The translations under genes were made by a program, and so were the position numbers. The notes under the pieces are model-generated. The model was not told the origin of the DNA, ran no database searches, and was given only the letters and a program-made list of their open reading frames with translations. A stretch of 64,000 nt of DNA from Nannocystis pusilla (GTDB taxonomy: Bacteria; Myxococcota_A; Polyangia; Nannocystales; Nannocystaceae): contig NZ_JAIRAU010000011.1 of assembly GCF_020073745.1 (NCBI RefSeq), positions 186,001 to 250,000 of the forward strand. Reading direction: 5' to 3'. Each line of letters opens with the position of its first letter. The stretch's first letter is position 1. Positions 9,467 to 17,865 of the stretch are shown here, piece after piece.

Positions 9467-9748
9467 TCACAGTTCGCCGAGGCGCGCGAGGTAGGCGCGC
9501 CAGACGTCGCGGCGGAACACCACGCTGGCGGACCGGCCCTCGCGGACGATCTCGATCAGGCCGGCGGTCTCGAGCTCCTTGAGGTGGTGCGAGATCGTGG
9601 CCTGGCTGACGGCGTGGCACTCGACGATCGCGGCGCACGCCATCGGCACGCTGCCGGCCGCCGCCAGGTCTTGCAAGATCTTGAAGCGGCGCGGCTCGGC
9701 CAGGGCGCTGGAGATTCGCTGGAACTCGCGGTCTGTCAAGCGAGTCAT
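9467..9748 (-). CDS. ArsR-family winged-helix repressor
   Basis: 93 aa. Classic ArsR fold: [15 protein letters not shown], the recognition-helix motif [16 protein letters not shown], then the wing [16 protein letters not shown]. No CxC metal site is visible, so it may respond to a small molecule or redox state rather than metal. It is divergent to the SDR gene, with a shared 171-bp region holding a promoter and the inverted repeat TTAGA...TCTAA at 9872-9895, a likely operator. Regulation of the SDR gene is inferred from this layout. Confidence 0.9.
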   Translation of the reverse strand: MTRLTDREFQRISSALAEPRRFKILQDLAAAGSVPMACAAIVECHAVSQATISHHLKELETAGLIEIVREGRSASVVFRRDVWRAYLARLGEL

Positions 9749-9850
9749 CGGGCTCAGCGTAGCACGGACGGCGCCGGGGGGGCAGCCGGCCGCGGGGCGT
9801 GTGGGTGGTCACGCGCCGGCCGCGCTGACGAGAAATTCGCGACCCCGGAA

Positions 9851-9895
9851 TTGACTTCGCCTGGTTCACATTTAGATTCTTGTCGAACTGTCTAA
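9851..9895 (+). promoter_or_regulatory. SDR promoter with probable ArsR operator
   Basis: TTGACT (9851) and TAGATT (9873) are spaced 16 bp, as for a housekeeping promoter. The -10 lies inside an inverted repeat with arms TTAGA (9872) and TCTAA (9891). The SDR start follows at 9920. Overlap of operator and -10 fits repression by the divergent ArsR protein. Confidence 0.55.
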
Positions 9896-9919
9896 CTGAA
9901 GACAGCGAGGAGAACGAAC

Positions 9920-10672
9920 ATGGTGGATGTATTGAAGGGCAAGGTCGCCATCGTCACGGGCGCGTCGAAGGGCATCGGCGCGGGGATCGCCAGGGCGCTG
10001 GCCGGGGCCGGCGCCGCGGTCATCGTCAATTACGCCGGCGACAAGGCGGGCGCCGAGCGGGTGGTCGCCGACATCGTGCGGACCGACGGCAAGGCGTTCG
10101 CGGTGCAGGCCGACGTGTCGAAGGCGGCCGACGTGAAGCGGCTGTTCGCCGAGACGAAGCGGCTGTTCGGCCGCCTGGACGTGCTGGTCAACAACGCGGG
10201 GGTGTTCCGCTTCGAGCCGCTGACGGAGTTCAGCGAGGCCGAGTTCCACCGCCAATTCGGCACCAACGTGCTCGCGCCGCTGCTGACGACCCAGGAGGCG
10301 CTGAAGCACTTCGGGCCCGAGGGCGGCAGCGTGATCAACATCGGCTCCTCGGTCACCCGCAAAGCGCCGCCGCAGTCGGTCGTCTACACCGCCACCAAGC
10401 ACGCCCTCGACGGGATCACGGCCGCCCTCGCCGGGGAGCTGGGGCCGCGGAAGATCCGCGTCAACTCGATCAACCCGGGCGCGGTCGACACCGAGGGCGC
10501 GCGCTCGCTCGGCGTGATCGGCAGCGAGTGGGGCGATCAGATCGCCGCCCAGACGCCGCTCGGTCGCCTGGGCCAGCCCGACGACATCGCCCAGATCGCG
10601 GTGTTCCTCGCGTCGCCCGCGTCGGGGTGGCTGACCGGCGAGGTGATCGGGGCCGCCGGCGGGTACCGCTGA
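9920..10672 (+). CDS. Short-chain dehydrogenase/reductase (FabG/glucose dehydrogenase type)
   Basis: 250 aa, with the strong ribosome site AGGAG 8 bp before the ATG. Classical SDR marks: NAD(P)-binding TGASKGIG (about residues 14-21), NNAG (about 91-94), catalytic Ser in INIGSS, YTATK (YxxxK) and the PG motif INPGAVDTEG. The basic/Asn pattern after beta-2 suggests NADP preference, but this is weak. Length is typical of 3-oxoacyl-ACP reductase or glucose 1-dehydrogenase-like enzymes; the substrate is open. Probably controlled by the neighbouring ArsR repressor. Confidence 0.9.
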   Translation: MVDVLKGKVAIVTGASKGIGAGIARALAGAGAAVIVNYAGDKAGAERVVADIVRTDGKAFAVQADVSKAADVKRLFAETKRLFGRLDVLVNNAGVFRFEPLTEFSEAEFHRQFGTNVLAPLLTTQEALKHFGPEGGSVINIGSSVTRKAPPQSVVYTATKHALDGITAALAGELGPRKIRVNSINPGAVDTEGARSLGVIGSEWGDQIAAQTPLGRLGQPDDIAQIAVFLASPASGWLTGEVIGAAGGYR

Positions 10673-10760
10673 TCCGCGCTGCTCGGGGCAAGTCGGGCGG
10701 CCCGCACAGACGCGCCGGCCCGCGACCGATGTCGGCGCCTGCGCGGGGTGTGAACATTCG

Positions 10761-10788
10761 GAGCTCGCCGCGATTGCGCGGCGGGCTC
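10761..10788. terminator. Bidirectional hairpin between SDR and VOC genes
   Basis: Twelve-nt arms GAGCTCGCCGCG and CGCGGCGGGCTC pair (one G-T) around the loop ATTG. It touches the stop of the converging VOC gene. It has the same 12+4+12 geometry as the hairpins at 2281 and 53586. Confidence 0.75.
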
Positions 10789-11161
10789 ACGGCCAGACGT
10801 TGGTGCCCGGCGCTCCGGCGAGCGGACGGCGGGCGTTGATGACGCAGAAGCGCTGGCCGGTCGGCGCCTCCATCACCACCCAGCGCGCGCCCTTCGCGAC
10901 CTGGCGCGCGCCCAGGCGCTCGAGCCGGGCGACCTCGGCCGGCTGATCGTCGGTCTCGATGTCGAGGTGGACGCGGCTCGGGTGCGTGACCCGCTGGACC
11001 TCGATGTGCAAGTCGCGGGCGCTGGCGTCGAGCACGGCGTACCCGTGGCCGTCGTCGCCCTCCGAATTCATGCCGAGGGCGCGGCTCCAGAAGGCGGCGG
11101 CGTCGTCGGGCGGGGTGTCCTGACAGTCGATGATGAAGCCGGCGAGGCGACTGTGGTGCAT
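10787..11161 (-). CDS. VOC/glyoxalase-like domain protein
   Basis: 124 aa from the ATG at 11161. A further upstream ATG at 11287 would include non-coding-looking sequence and the 14-bp repeat. The chain shows the glyoxalase-like (PF18029-type) pattern: HHSRLAGFIIDCQD, AAAFWSRALG, HIEVQRV, RVHLDIETDD, QVAKGARWVVMEAPTG and FCVINA. Members often bind small hydrophobic or antibiotic-like ligands, but many have no known activity. Single-domain, cytoplasmic. Confidence 0.85.
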   Translation of the reverse strand: MHHSRLAGFIIDCQDTPPDDAAAFWSRALGMNSEGDDGHGYAVLDASARDLHIEVQRVTHPSRVHLDIETDDQPAEVARLERLGARQVAKGARWVVMEAPTGQRFCVINARRPLAGAPGTNVWP

Positions 11162-11252
11162 GGCCGAGGTGTACCACTTCCCGCTCGTTGCATCACCACG
11201 GACACGGCGCCTCGGCGAGCTCGACGGGTCGCCCCGGCGACCCGCGCACAGA

Positions 11253-11290
11253 TCATGTCCGTTTGGACATACTTTAAAAAGACACATCGA
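11253..11290. repeat. 14-bp periodic array, 2-3 units, VOC/Nudix spacer
   Basis: Cores TCATG (11253), ACATA (11267) and a third, shifted by 1 bp (11282). ATGTCC-GTTT-GGACAT forms a perfect six-pair stem with a tetraloop. It lies upstream of the VOC start and downstream of the Nudix stop. Confidence 0.75.
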
Positions 11291-11303
11291 TGGCGCCGGG
11301 ACG

Positions 11304-11750
11304 TCAGCGCCGGGCGCCGTAGTAGAACTGCGGGAACGAACGCGCCTGGAACTCGGCGATGAGGCCGCGGGGGAAGAACGGCAAGGTGTGGAGCTCGGCG
11401 AGCGGGACCCAGACGAGGCCCACCTGCGAGGGGTCGGGGTCGATCATGCGCAGCTCCTGTCCGGGCAGCAGGCGGCCGTGCACGAAGATCTCGACCTGGT
11501 GGAAGCCGGCGGGCAGGTTGGTCGCCTCGAGGCGGTCGGCGATGATCTCGCGGATGCAGGCGACGGCGCCGAACTCGGCGCGCGCGCCGAGCTCCTCGTG
11601 GAGTTCGCGGTGGAACGCCTCCTCGATGGTCTCGCCGTGCTGCACGCCGCCGCCGGGGGTCACGTACCAGGGGCCGCCGGCGTCGACGAAGTGGGCGAGG
11701 AGGATCCGGTCGTCCTCGATGAGGATCGCGCGCACGGCGAGACGTGGCAT
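11304..11750 (-). CDS. Nudix hydrolase
   Basis: 148 aa. The Nudix box is complete: GGGVQHGETIEEAFHRELHE followed by ELG, giving GX5EX7REUXEEXGU at about residues 33-55 with the catalytic Glu residues. It hydrolyses nucleoside diphosphate-X compounds; the sequence gives no hint of the substrate. The extended tail FPQFYYGARR is unusual but short. It lies head-to-tail with the VOC gene but is separated from it by a 14-bp array. Confidence 0.92.
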   Translation of the reverse strand: MPRLAVRAILIEDDRILLAHFVDAGGPWYVTPGGGVQHGETIEEAFHRELHEELGARAEFGAVACIREIIADRLEATNLPAGFHQVEIFVHGRLLPGQELRMIDPDPSQVGLVWVPLAELHTLPFFPRGLIAEFQARSFPQFYYGARR

Positions 11751-11813
11751 ACGACAGATCCTACAACAACTGCGCGGCGGACGAATCGTCTCGCCCTTCC
11801 CCGCCCTCGCCCG

Positions 11814-12638
11814 CTATTTCACGGCCCGGACGTCGCGCGACGGGGCGACGGCCAGCGGGAGGCGCGGGTCCGGCGACTCTCGGTACCAGGTGCTGCAGTG
11901 CGGTTCGCCGCCGACGAACGACTCGTTGATCCGCGTGGCGCAGACGTTGGCCTCCTCCGGCGTCAGGCTCGAGTCGCAGCCGCCGAGCGTGTGGTTGACC
12001 TCGTCGAGCACGTCCTGCACCGACATGCCGCGGCACGGGCTGTCCTCGTCGGCGATGACGAGCGAGGGGAACGGCGCGCGGTCCTGGGACACGAACTCGT
12101 GCACAGCGCTGAAGCGGACGTTGAGGCTGAGCGCCAGCGCCTGCCCGGCGAGCACCGTACCCAGCGGCGGGTCGTTCACGCCGTGAAAGATCTTCATCTC
12201 CTCCTTCTTGAGCGGGCGCGCGTCGCCGCCGGCCGGCAGCGCCTTGCGGACGGCCTCCGAGCTGGTGAAGGTCGCCGTATTCGAACCGCAGCCGATCACG
12301 AGATAGTCGGGATAGGGGCATACGTCGTCGAAGTACTCGTCCCGCTCGCACCCCGGATTGCCGCCGCTGCACGTGCTCGACCAGCCGCCCTGGGTATGCG
12401 TGTGGTAGCCGCACACGGACTCCCCGCCGCCGTCCTTCGTGCCACCGCCCTTCCCGGGGTGCTCGTCGCCGCTGTCCCCGGGGTCCTCCTCGCCGCTGCC
12501 CTCGGGCTCCTCCTCGCCGTCGCCCTCGGGACTCGACGAGGTGAGGTAGCGGAGCTCCGCGGAATCGTCCTCGTGGTGACAGCCACCGGCGCCGACAATG
12601 AGCGCGGCGATACAGAGCCTACGAATTACGCTCGCCAT
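11814..12638 (-). CDS. Lipoprotein with acidic linker, unknown function
   Basis: 274 aa from the ATG at 12638, where a basic n-region and the lipobox VGAGGC begin. Residues about 35-75 are a Gly/Glu/Asp/Pro linker, unlike the Thr-rich linkers elsewhere. The mature domain has at least eight Cys, with YHTHTQGGW near its start and ATFTSSEAVRKALP in the middle, and reads like a secreted disulfide-stabilised domain. I do not recognise the family. Confidence 0.7.
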   Translation of the reverse strand: MASVIRRLCIAALIVGAGGCHHEDDSAELRYLTSSSPEGDGEEEPEGSGEEDPGDSGDEHPGKGGGTKDGGGESVCGYHTHTQGGWSSTCSGGNPGCERDEYFDDVCPYPDYLVIGCGSNTATFTSSEAVRKALPAGGDARPLKKEEMKIFHGVNDPPLGTVLAGQALALSLNVRFSAVHEFVSQDRAPFPSLVIADEDSPCRGMSVQDVLDEVNHTLGGCDSSLTPEEANVCATRINESFVGGEPHCSTWYRESPDPRLPLAVAPSRDVRAVK

Positions 12639-13069
12639 ATCGATCGTCCTTTTGCCGCGATACCCGCGGCGATCCCAGCTTGTGTCGATGCCTCGGGCGC
12701 GACCGGGGCACGCGGCGGTCGCGTCACGAGGCGGCGCGCGAGGGCTTGCGGCGGATCGAGCGCCACGACCCCCCGCGCGGCCTCCACGACGGTCTTCCGG
12801 CCGACCGAGCCCAGCGGACGCCGCGCAGGGCGGGCGTGATCTGCCTCCCCGATCCGGTGGCGCGCGCGCCTCGCCGCAATGCGAGGGGTCGGCCGAAGCG
12901 CCGGCGCATCGAGCGGACACTTGACACCGGCGATATTTCATTGCCCACACCTACACTGGCCACATGGCCATTGAGACATGTGGTGGGATATTGTCACTCT
13001 CCACTCGCTCCAGCAGAGGGGTCAAGGGCGAGCGTCCGTGGCCCGCGCTCCCCGCCGCCCCGGGCGCGT
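12639..13069. other. Intergenic stretch with one 14-bp repeat pair
   Basis: About 430 bp. No gene is supported here; the frames are Arg-rich and lack motifs. The only structure noted is the 14-bp pair at 12962-12989. Confidence 0.5.
12962..12989. repeat. 14-bp periodic array, 2 units
   Basis: Cores ACATG at 12962 and 12976. The copy sits in an AT-richer patch upstream of the lipoprotein gene and downstream of the methyltransferase stop. Confidence 0.65.
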
Positions 13070-13900
13070 TCACCCGGCGGTCTCGTCGGGCACGCGCGCC
13101 AGCACGCGGTGGTACACCATCCCGTAATAACACTCGCCCTCGGCGTCGAGCGCCTCGAGGCCGGCGATGAAGCGCGCGGCCTCGGCGGGCGGGAGGCCGT
13201 CGAGCACGGCGTCGTCGGCGTAGCGGGTCATGAGGTCGCGCAGGTAGGGGCTGAAGCGCTCGTCGGTCCACAGGAACGACTGCCGCGGCAGCAGCGAGAA
13301 GCCGGCCTCGCGCACGTAGCGGCGCAGGCCGAGGCCCTGCCACGGCCGCTTGACGCGCACGTGCTCGCTCGAGATCCGCTCCGCGAGGTTGGGATCGGGG
13401 TGCGCGACGGTGGCGCTGGCGAGGTCCTGCTCCAGGAACAGGACATGTCCGCCGGGACATGTCCTCTGACGCAGCTCGGCGAGCAGCCGGCGCAGCGCCG
13501 GTTCGTCGAGGTACGGGGTGGTCACGGCGGAGACGACGAGGTCGGCGCGCGCGGGCAGCTCGGCCGGCCACGGGGTGCCGGCCTCCCACTGTGAGAAGCG
13601 CAGGCGCGCGGGCGCGTCGGCGGCGGCCCGGCGCGCGAACGCCAGCATGCCGGCGCTCTTGTCGGTGGCCCACACCTCGAGGTCGTCGTGCGCAGCGACG
13701 ATCCGGCGCGCGAGCCCGCCGCTGCCGCACCCGACCTCGACCACGACCTGACCGGGGCGCAACAGCGGCAGCACCAGCGCGGCGAACATCGCCGCCGAGG
13801 CCGGCCGCTCGGCGCGCGCCTCCATGCGCCGGGCCGCCTGCTCGGCCTCTCCGGCGGCGTCGAGGCTGGCGTAGGCGTAGAGTCCGCGCGGCGACGACAT
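13070..13900 (-). CDS. Class I SAM-dependent methyltransferase
   Basis: 276 aa from MSSPRGLYAYAS. Motif I VVVEVGCGSGGLARRI (about residues 53-68) binds S-adenosylmethionine. The acidic end of beta-2 (EVWATDKSAGML) and the motif IV-like DLVVSAVTTPYLD follow. This resembles the UbiE/Methyltransf_25 group that alkylates small molecules; the acceptor is unknown. A two-unit 14-bp array (13443-13470) lies in the frame and encodes RTCPGGHVLFLEQ, a region where methyltransferases usually have L.PGG.LL, so it is tolerated or even partly functional. Confidence 0.85.
   Translation of the reverse strand: MSSPRGLYAYASLDAAGEAEQAARRMEARAERPASAAMFAALVLPLLRPGQVVVEVGCGSGGLARRIVAAHDDLEVWATDKSAGMLAFARRAAADAPARLRFSQWEAGTPWPAELPARADLVVSAVTTPYLDEPALRRLLAELRQRTCPGGHVLFLEQDLASATVAHPDPNLAERISSEHVRVKRPWQGLGLRRYVREAGFSLLPRQSFLWTDERFSPYLRDLMTRYADDAVLDGLPPAEAARFIAGLEALDAEGECYYGMVYHRVLARVPDETAG
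13443..13470. repeat. 14-bp periodic array, 2 near-consensus units, inside the methyltransferase gene
   Basis: GGACATGTCC occurs twice, with cores at 13443 and 13457 and spacer GCCG. It is the best consensus pair in the window and forms a perfect 10-pair stem with a 4-nt loop. It is within coding sequence. Confidence 0.8.
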
Positions 13901-13958
13901 GCGCCGACGATAACGCAGCCGCGCGCGGCCCGTCACGCGCGGAACATGCCCTCGCCGC

Positions 13959-14912
13959 TCACGCGCGGGCGCGCGGGCCTCGCTTGCTCGCCGCGCGTGG
14001 GGGCGAGAGCGCGGCGATCACCAGCTCGCGGAAGGCGCGGGCGCCCGCGTCGCGGTGGGTGCGCTCGTGCCACACGAGCTCGATCGAGAACGCCATCGGC
14101 GGGCCTTGCACGGCCAGCGGCACCAGCGGCGTGACGGGGGCCAGAGCCTCGACGACGCGGCGCGGCAGGCCGGCGACGTAGTCGCTGTTGGCGGCGACCA
14201 CCGCGGCGGCGAGGAAGCTCGGCACGACCACGGCGATGTCGAGCGAGAGGCGCTCGGCGGCCAGCCAGGCCCGCGCCGCGCGGTGGCCGATGCCGCCGCG
14301 GCCGAGCGCGAGGTGGATGTCGACGAAGCGCAGCGCGGCCCACAGCTCGCGGGTGATCGGCTTGCCGGCGGCCGGGTGGTCGCGGCGGACCGTCATCACA
14401 CCTGCCTCTTCGTACAGGTGCTGAGAATGCTGCCCGGGCCGCGGCTCGCTCACCGGGGCGATCGCCGCGTCGACCTCGCCGCCGGCCAGGCCGCCGACGG
14501 CCTCGAAGTGATCGACGCTGATCACCCGCAGCTGGGCCCGCGGCATCGCCCGCGCGAACACCCGCGCCACCCGCGGCAGATCGGTGATCTGGTGGGCGTC
14601 GGACAGCGCGAGCGCGAAGCTGCGGGTGGTGGTCCGCGGGTCGAAGCGCTCGGCGCCGGCGACCACCCGCTCGAGCTCGCGGATCGCCGCGCGCAGGTGG
14701 GGCTCGAGCTCGAGCGCCCGCGGCGTGGGGGTCAGCCCGCGGCCGCTGCGGACCACCAACGGGTCGCCCAGCTGCGCGCGCAGCTTGGCCAGCGAGTTGC
14801 TGACGGCCGAGGGCGTGACGTGCAGCCGCCGCGCCGCCGCGGCCGCGCTGCGCTCGGCAAGCACGGTGTGGAGCACGAGCAGCAGGTTGAGGTCGAGCGC
14901 CGAGATGTTCAC
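13959..14912 (-). CDS. LysR-family transcriptional regulator
   Basis: 317 aa from a GTG at 14912. The N-terminus is the standard LysR winged helix: LDLNLLLVLHTVLAERS, AAARRLHVTPSAVSNSLAKLR, DPLVVRSGRGLTPT. A periplasmic-binding-like effector domain follows (from FALALSDAHQI). The start codon abuts the operator arm at 14913, so the mRNA is likely leaderless or the promoter overlaps the operator. Divergent to the flavin monooxygenase, which it probably controls; the inducer is likely that enzyme's substrate or product. Confidence 0.92.
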   Translation of the reverse strand: MNISALDLNLLLVLHTVLAERSAAAAARRLHVTPSAVSNSLAKLRAQLGDPLVVRSGRGLTPTPRALELEPHLRAAIRELERVVAGAERFDPRTTTRSFALALSDAHQITDLPRVARVFARAMPRAQLRVISVDHFEAVGGLAGGEVDAAIAPVSEPRPGQHSQHLYEEAGVMTVRRDHPAAGKPITRELWAALRFVDIHLALGRGGIGHRAARAWLAAERLSLDIAVVVPSFLAAAVVAANSDYVAGLPRRVVEALAPVTPLVPLAVQGPPMAFSIELVWHERTHRDAGARAFRELVIAALSPPRAASKRGPRARA

Positions 14913-14949
14913 TGCAAGTGATGTTTACCGTCACACATCATCACTTGCA
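14913..14949. promoter_or_regulatory. LysR operator: 11-bp perfect inverted repeat
   Basis: TGCAAGTGATG (14913-14923) and CATCACTTGCA (14939-14949) are exact reverse complements separated by 15 bp. The site lies in the only gap between the divergent LysR and monooxygenase genes. Arm length and total span suit a LysR tetramer site. Confidence 0.8.
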
Positions 14950-14993
14950 ATGAATGTCGCGTGGGCGAATCCTGCCGGCCAGGAGGTTACGAT

Positions 14994-16211
14994 TTGACGA
15001 ATTCGAACGGTCTCGCGGGCGCGCCGCGGTCGCGGGTGCGACGGGCGCTGGTGGTGGGCGGCGGGGTGGCCGGGCCGACGCTGGCGCTGTTCCTGCGCCG
15101 GCTCGGGGTCGCGACCACGGTGCTCGAGGCGCGCACGAGCGAGCGCGGCGACGTCGGGGCGTTCCTCGGCCTGGCGCCGAACGGGCTGCAGGTGCTGGCC
15201 GAGCTCGGGCTCGCCGGGGCGATCGCCGCGCGCGGAGCGGCGTGCCAGGGCATGCGCTTCGAGAACGCGCGCGGCCGCTGCATCGGCGTGATCGACCACC
15301 GCGACCACGTGCAGCGCTACGGGGCGCAGATGATGATGATCCGGCGCGCCGCGCTGCACACGGCGCTGATCGAGGCGGCGGCCGGGCGCGCGGCGGAGTG
15401 CCGCTTCGGCGCGCGCGTGGTCGCGCTCGACGAGCGGCCGGGCGAGGTGGTCGCGCGGCTCGACAGCGGCGAGGAGCTGGCGGCCGACGTGCTGTTCGGC
15501 TGCGACGGGGTCCGCTCGCAGGTGCGGGCGCTGACCCTGCCGGACGCGCCGGCGCCGGCCTACACCGGCCTGTGCGACGTCGGCGGCTTCGCGCGCTGCC
15601 CCCAGGCGCCGCTCGAGCCCGGCTGGACGGTGATGACCTTCGGCCGGCGCGCCTTCTTCGGCGCGTTCGCGGCGCCCGGCGGCGAGGTGTGGTGGTTCCA
15701 CAACAACGGCGCGCGCGCGGCGATGCAGGCGCCAGACCCGGAGCAGCGGCGCGCGTCGATCCTCGCGCTCCACCGCGACGACTCGCCGTGGATCGCCGAC
15801 GTCGTGCGCGCGACGCCGACGCTGCTCGGGCCGTGGGCGCTGCACGACATCATGACGATGCCGCGCTGGCACGCCGGGCGCGTGTGCCTGCTCGGCGACG
15901 CGGCCCACGCGACGTCGCCGAGCGCCGGCCAGGGCGCGTCGCTGGCGCTCGAGGACGCGCTGGTGCTGTCCCGCTGCCTGCGCGACGCCGACGCGCCGCA
16001 GGAGGCGTTCGCCCGCTTCGAGGCTGAACGCCGCGGCCGCGTCGAGGCGATCGTCCGCCAGGCGCGCAAGAACGGCGACGGCAAGGCGCCAGCCGGGCCC
16101 GTGGCCGCATGGTTCCGCGACCGCATGCTGCCGCTGTTCCTCCGCCTCGGCGCCAAGGCCCAGGCCGAGGCCTTCGCGCACCGGATCGAGTGGGCGGCGC
16201 CGGGGGCATGA
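14994..16211 (+). CDS. FAD-dependent aromatic-type monooxygenase
   Basis: 405 aa from a TTG at 14994, chosen because a perfect AGGAGG (14981-14986) lies 7 bp upstream; a GTG at 14961 is in frame but lacks such a site. FAD-binding Rossmann motif VVGGGVAGPTLALFLRRLG near the N-terminus, the middle DG motif GCDGVRSQVR, and the GDAAHATSPSAGQGASLALE motif typical of group A flavin hydroxylases (PHBH/TetX-like). It hydroxylates or inactivates an aromatic compound using NAD(P)H and O2. Likely induced through the divergent LysR protein; could serve antibiotic resistance or catabolism. Confidence 0.9.
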   Translation: MTNSNGLAGAPRSRVRRALVVGGGVAGPTLALFLRRLGVATTVLEARTSERGDVGAFLGLAPNGLQVLAELGLAGAIAARGAACQGMRFENARGRCIGVIDHRDHVQRYGAQMMMIRRAALHTALIEAAAGRAAECRFGARVVALDERPGEVVARLDSGEELAADVLFGCDGVRSQVRALTLPDAPAPAYTGLCDVGGFARCPQAPLEPGWTVMTFGRRAFFGAFAAPGGEVWWFHNNGARAAMQAPDPEQRRASILALHRDDSPWIADVVRATPTLLGPWALHDIMTMPRWHAGRVCLLGDAAHATSPSAGQGASLALEDALVLSRCLRDADAPQEAFARFEAERRGRVEAIVRQARKNGDGKAPAGPVAAWFRDRMLPLFLRLGAKAQAEAFAHRIEWAAPGA

Positions 16212-16241
16212 GCGCGTCCGACTTCACTCGCATGACCGCCG

Positions 16242-17747
16242 TCAGAACGACGCCGGCAGGTCCCAGCTGGTGACCATGCCCTCCTGGACCTGCAGGTACT
16301 TGGCCGGCACGTAGTACAGCTTGCCGCTCGGGCTCACGGCCACGCGGCCGCGGTCGGGCATCATCGCGAACACCTCGAAGGTGCCGGTGAACGGCTCGAT
16401 CGCCAGGACCTCGAGCGACGACATCGACGCGTACACGAGCCCGGAGAACGAGTCGTGACTGAGACCGGTGACGTGCGCGCCGAGCTCGGTCACGAGCTCC
16501 GACTGCTTGGTGAACACGTTGTAGCGGTACAGCGCACCGCCCTCGAGGGCGACCAGCAGGTGCGCCGGGCTGACCGCCGCCGAGGCGGTCACGCGGGCCG
16601 GGAAGTTGTGCACCACGTCGACCGTCGCCAGCTCGAGGTCGGCCGTGTTGTACTCGCCGTTCGCGGTGCTGTTGCCCACGTAGAGCACGCGGTCCTCGCC
16701 CCACGTCAGGCCCTGCGGCCCGGCGTCGGCGACGGCCGCCATGAACGGCCCGTCGCCGGTGGTCGTCATCGCCGGGATGACGATCGGCAGCGGGTCGACG
16801 GGGTCGTCCTCGACCAGCCGCGCGACGCCCTGCGGGACGTCGCCGAAGCAGCCGCCGATGCACGTGTACGTGACCGCGACCTCGCCCAGGCCCTCGACCG
16901 GCTGCGGCGGCTCGACCGGTCCTCCGGCCACCGGCGGGACCTCGTGCAATTGCGGGATCGTCAATCGCCGCAGCACCTTGACCTCGCCCATGTCGAGGTT
17001 GGACACACCTGCCCATTCGGTCAGCTCGCCATCGGGCCGCAGGCGCCGCAGGTAGTCGGTGCCGCTGCGCAGCGTCACCATCCACGCGGTGCAGTCGTCG
17101 GCGAAGTCGATGCCCATGATCTTCTCGGCGAACGGCCCGTTGAGCAGGTCGAGCCCCGGGTCGGCGCACTGCACCGGTCGATCGCAGGCGCAGGCGACCC
17201 CCCAGCACGCCTCGTCGCCGGTGCACGCCACCCCGGCGCACGGCGCCACCGGCACGCAGGCGCCCTGGCCGTCGCACACGCTGCCGGGCCCGCACTTCTG
17301 CGCGCCGCACGGCTCGCTCGCGCCGGCGAGGGTGCACGCGTCGGCCGGCGCGTGACAGCTGCCGGAGATGACGTCGCAGACCTGTCCCATCGGACATGGG
17401 TCCGGATCTCGCCCCTGGCAGGTCGTGACGCACTCGCCGTCGACGCACTGCTGATTGGGCTCGCTGCACGGGCCGCAGCCGGCCGGCTCGGTGGTGGACG
17501 TCGGTTCGCTCGCGGTCCCCGCGGTCGGGCCGGTCGTCGAGGCGGTCGCGCTCGCCTCGGAGCCGCCCTCGGTGGTGCTCGTCGTCGGCTGCGCCGTCGC
17601 GCCCGTCGTGGTCGTCTCGTCGGTCGTGCCCGGCGCCGTCATCGTCGCGCCCGGGCCCTGCGTCGCCGCGCCGGTGTCCCGCCCGTCATCACCGCAGCCG
17701 AACCCGCCCAGCACACCCACCAGCACGCCCCATCCCCATCGCCGCAT
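16242..17747 (-). CDS. Lipoprotein: Cys-rich modules plus propeller-like domain
   Basis: 501 aa. Lipobox GGFGC at about residues 14-18, then a Thr/Ser/Gly linker. Two small Cys-rich knots follow (C...CSEPNQQCVDGECVTTC and CGPGSVCDGQGACVPV), similar to the Dickkopf/EGF-like modules of myxobacterial surface proteins. The C-terminal 300 residues have repeated GxDFADDCTAWMVTL, GLTWGEDRVLYVGN and GLVYASMSSLEVLAIEPFTG strands, consistent with a six/seven-bladed propeller. No enzyme residues identified; likely surface binding. A 14-bp array lies in the Cys-rich part. Confidence 0.75.
   Translation of the reverse strand: MRRWGWGVLVGVLGGFGCGDDGRDTGAATQGPGATMTAPGTTDETTTTGATAQPTTSTTEGGSEASATASTTGPTAGTASEPTSTTEPAGCGPCSEPNQQCVDGECVTTCQGRDPDPCPMGQVCDVISGSCHAPADACTLAGASEPCGAQKCGPGSVCDGQGACVPVAPCAGVACTGDEACWGVACACDRPVQCADPGLDLLNGPFAEKIMGIDFADDCTAWMVTLRSGTDYLRRLRPDGELTEWAGVSNLDMGEVKVLRRLTIPQLHEVPPVAGGPVEPPQPVEGLGEVAVTYTCIGGCFGDVPQGVARLVEDDPVDPLPIVIPAMTTTGDGPFMAAVADAGPQGLTWGEDRVLYVGNSTANGEYNTADLELATVDVVHNFPARVTASAAVSPAHLLVALEGGALYRYNVFTKQSELVTELGAHVTGLSHDSFSGLVYASMSSLEVLAIEPFTGTFEVFAMMPDRGRVAVSPSGKLYYVPAKYLQVQEGMVTSWDLPASF
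17380..17407. repeat. 14-bp periodic array, 2 units, inside the Cys-rich lipoprotein gene
   Basis: Cores ACCTG (17380) and ACATG (17394). The pair can fold as TGTCC-CATC-GGACA. It encodes part of the DPCPMGQVCD segment on the minus strand. Confidence 0.65.
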
Positions 17748-17865
17748 CGTCGTCGAGCCCTCGCCCGGCGCACGCTATCACGTCGCCGCGTGCGAGGGCG
17801 CGCCCGACCCGGACGCGCGTGCGGACTCCGAGAACCTCCGAGGAACTCGCCGTCGTACCCGCGCG

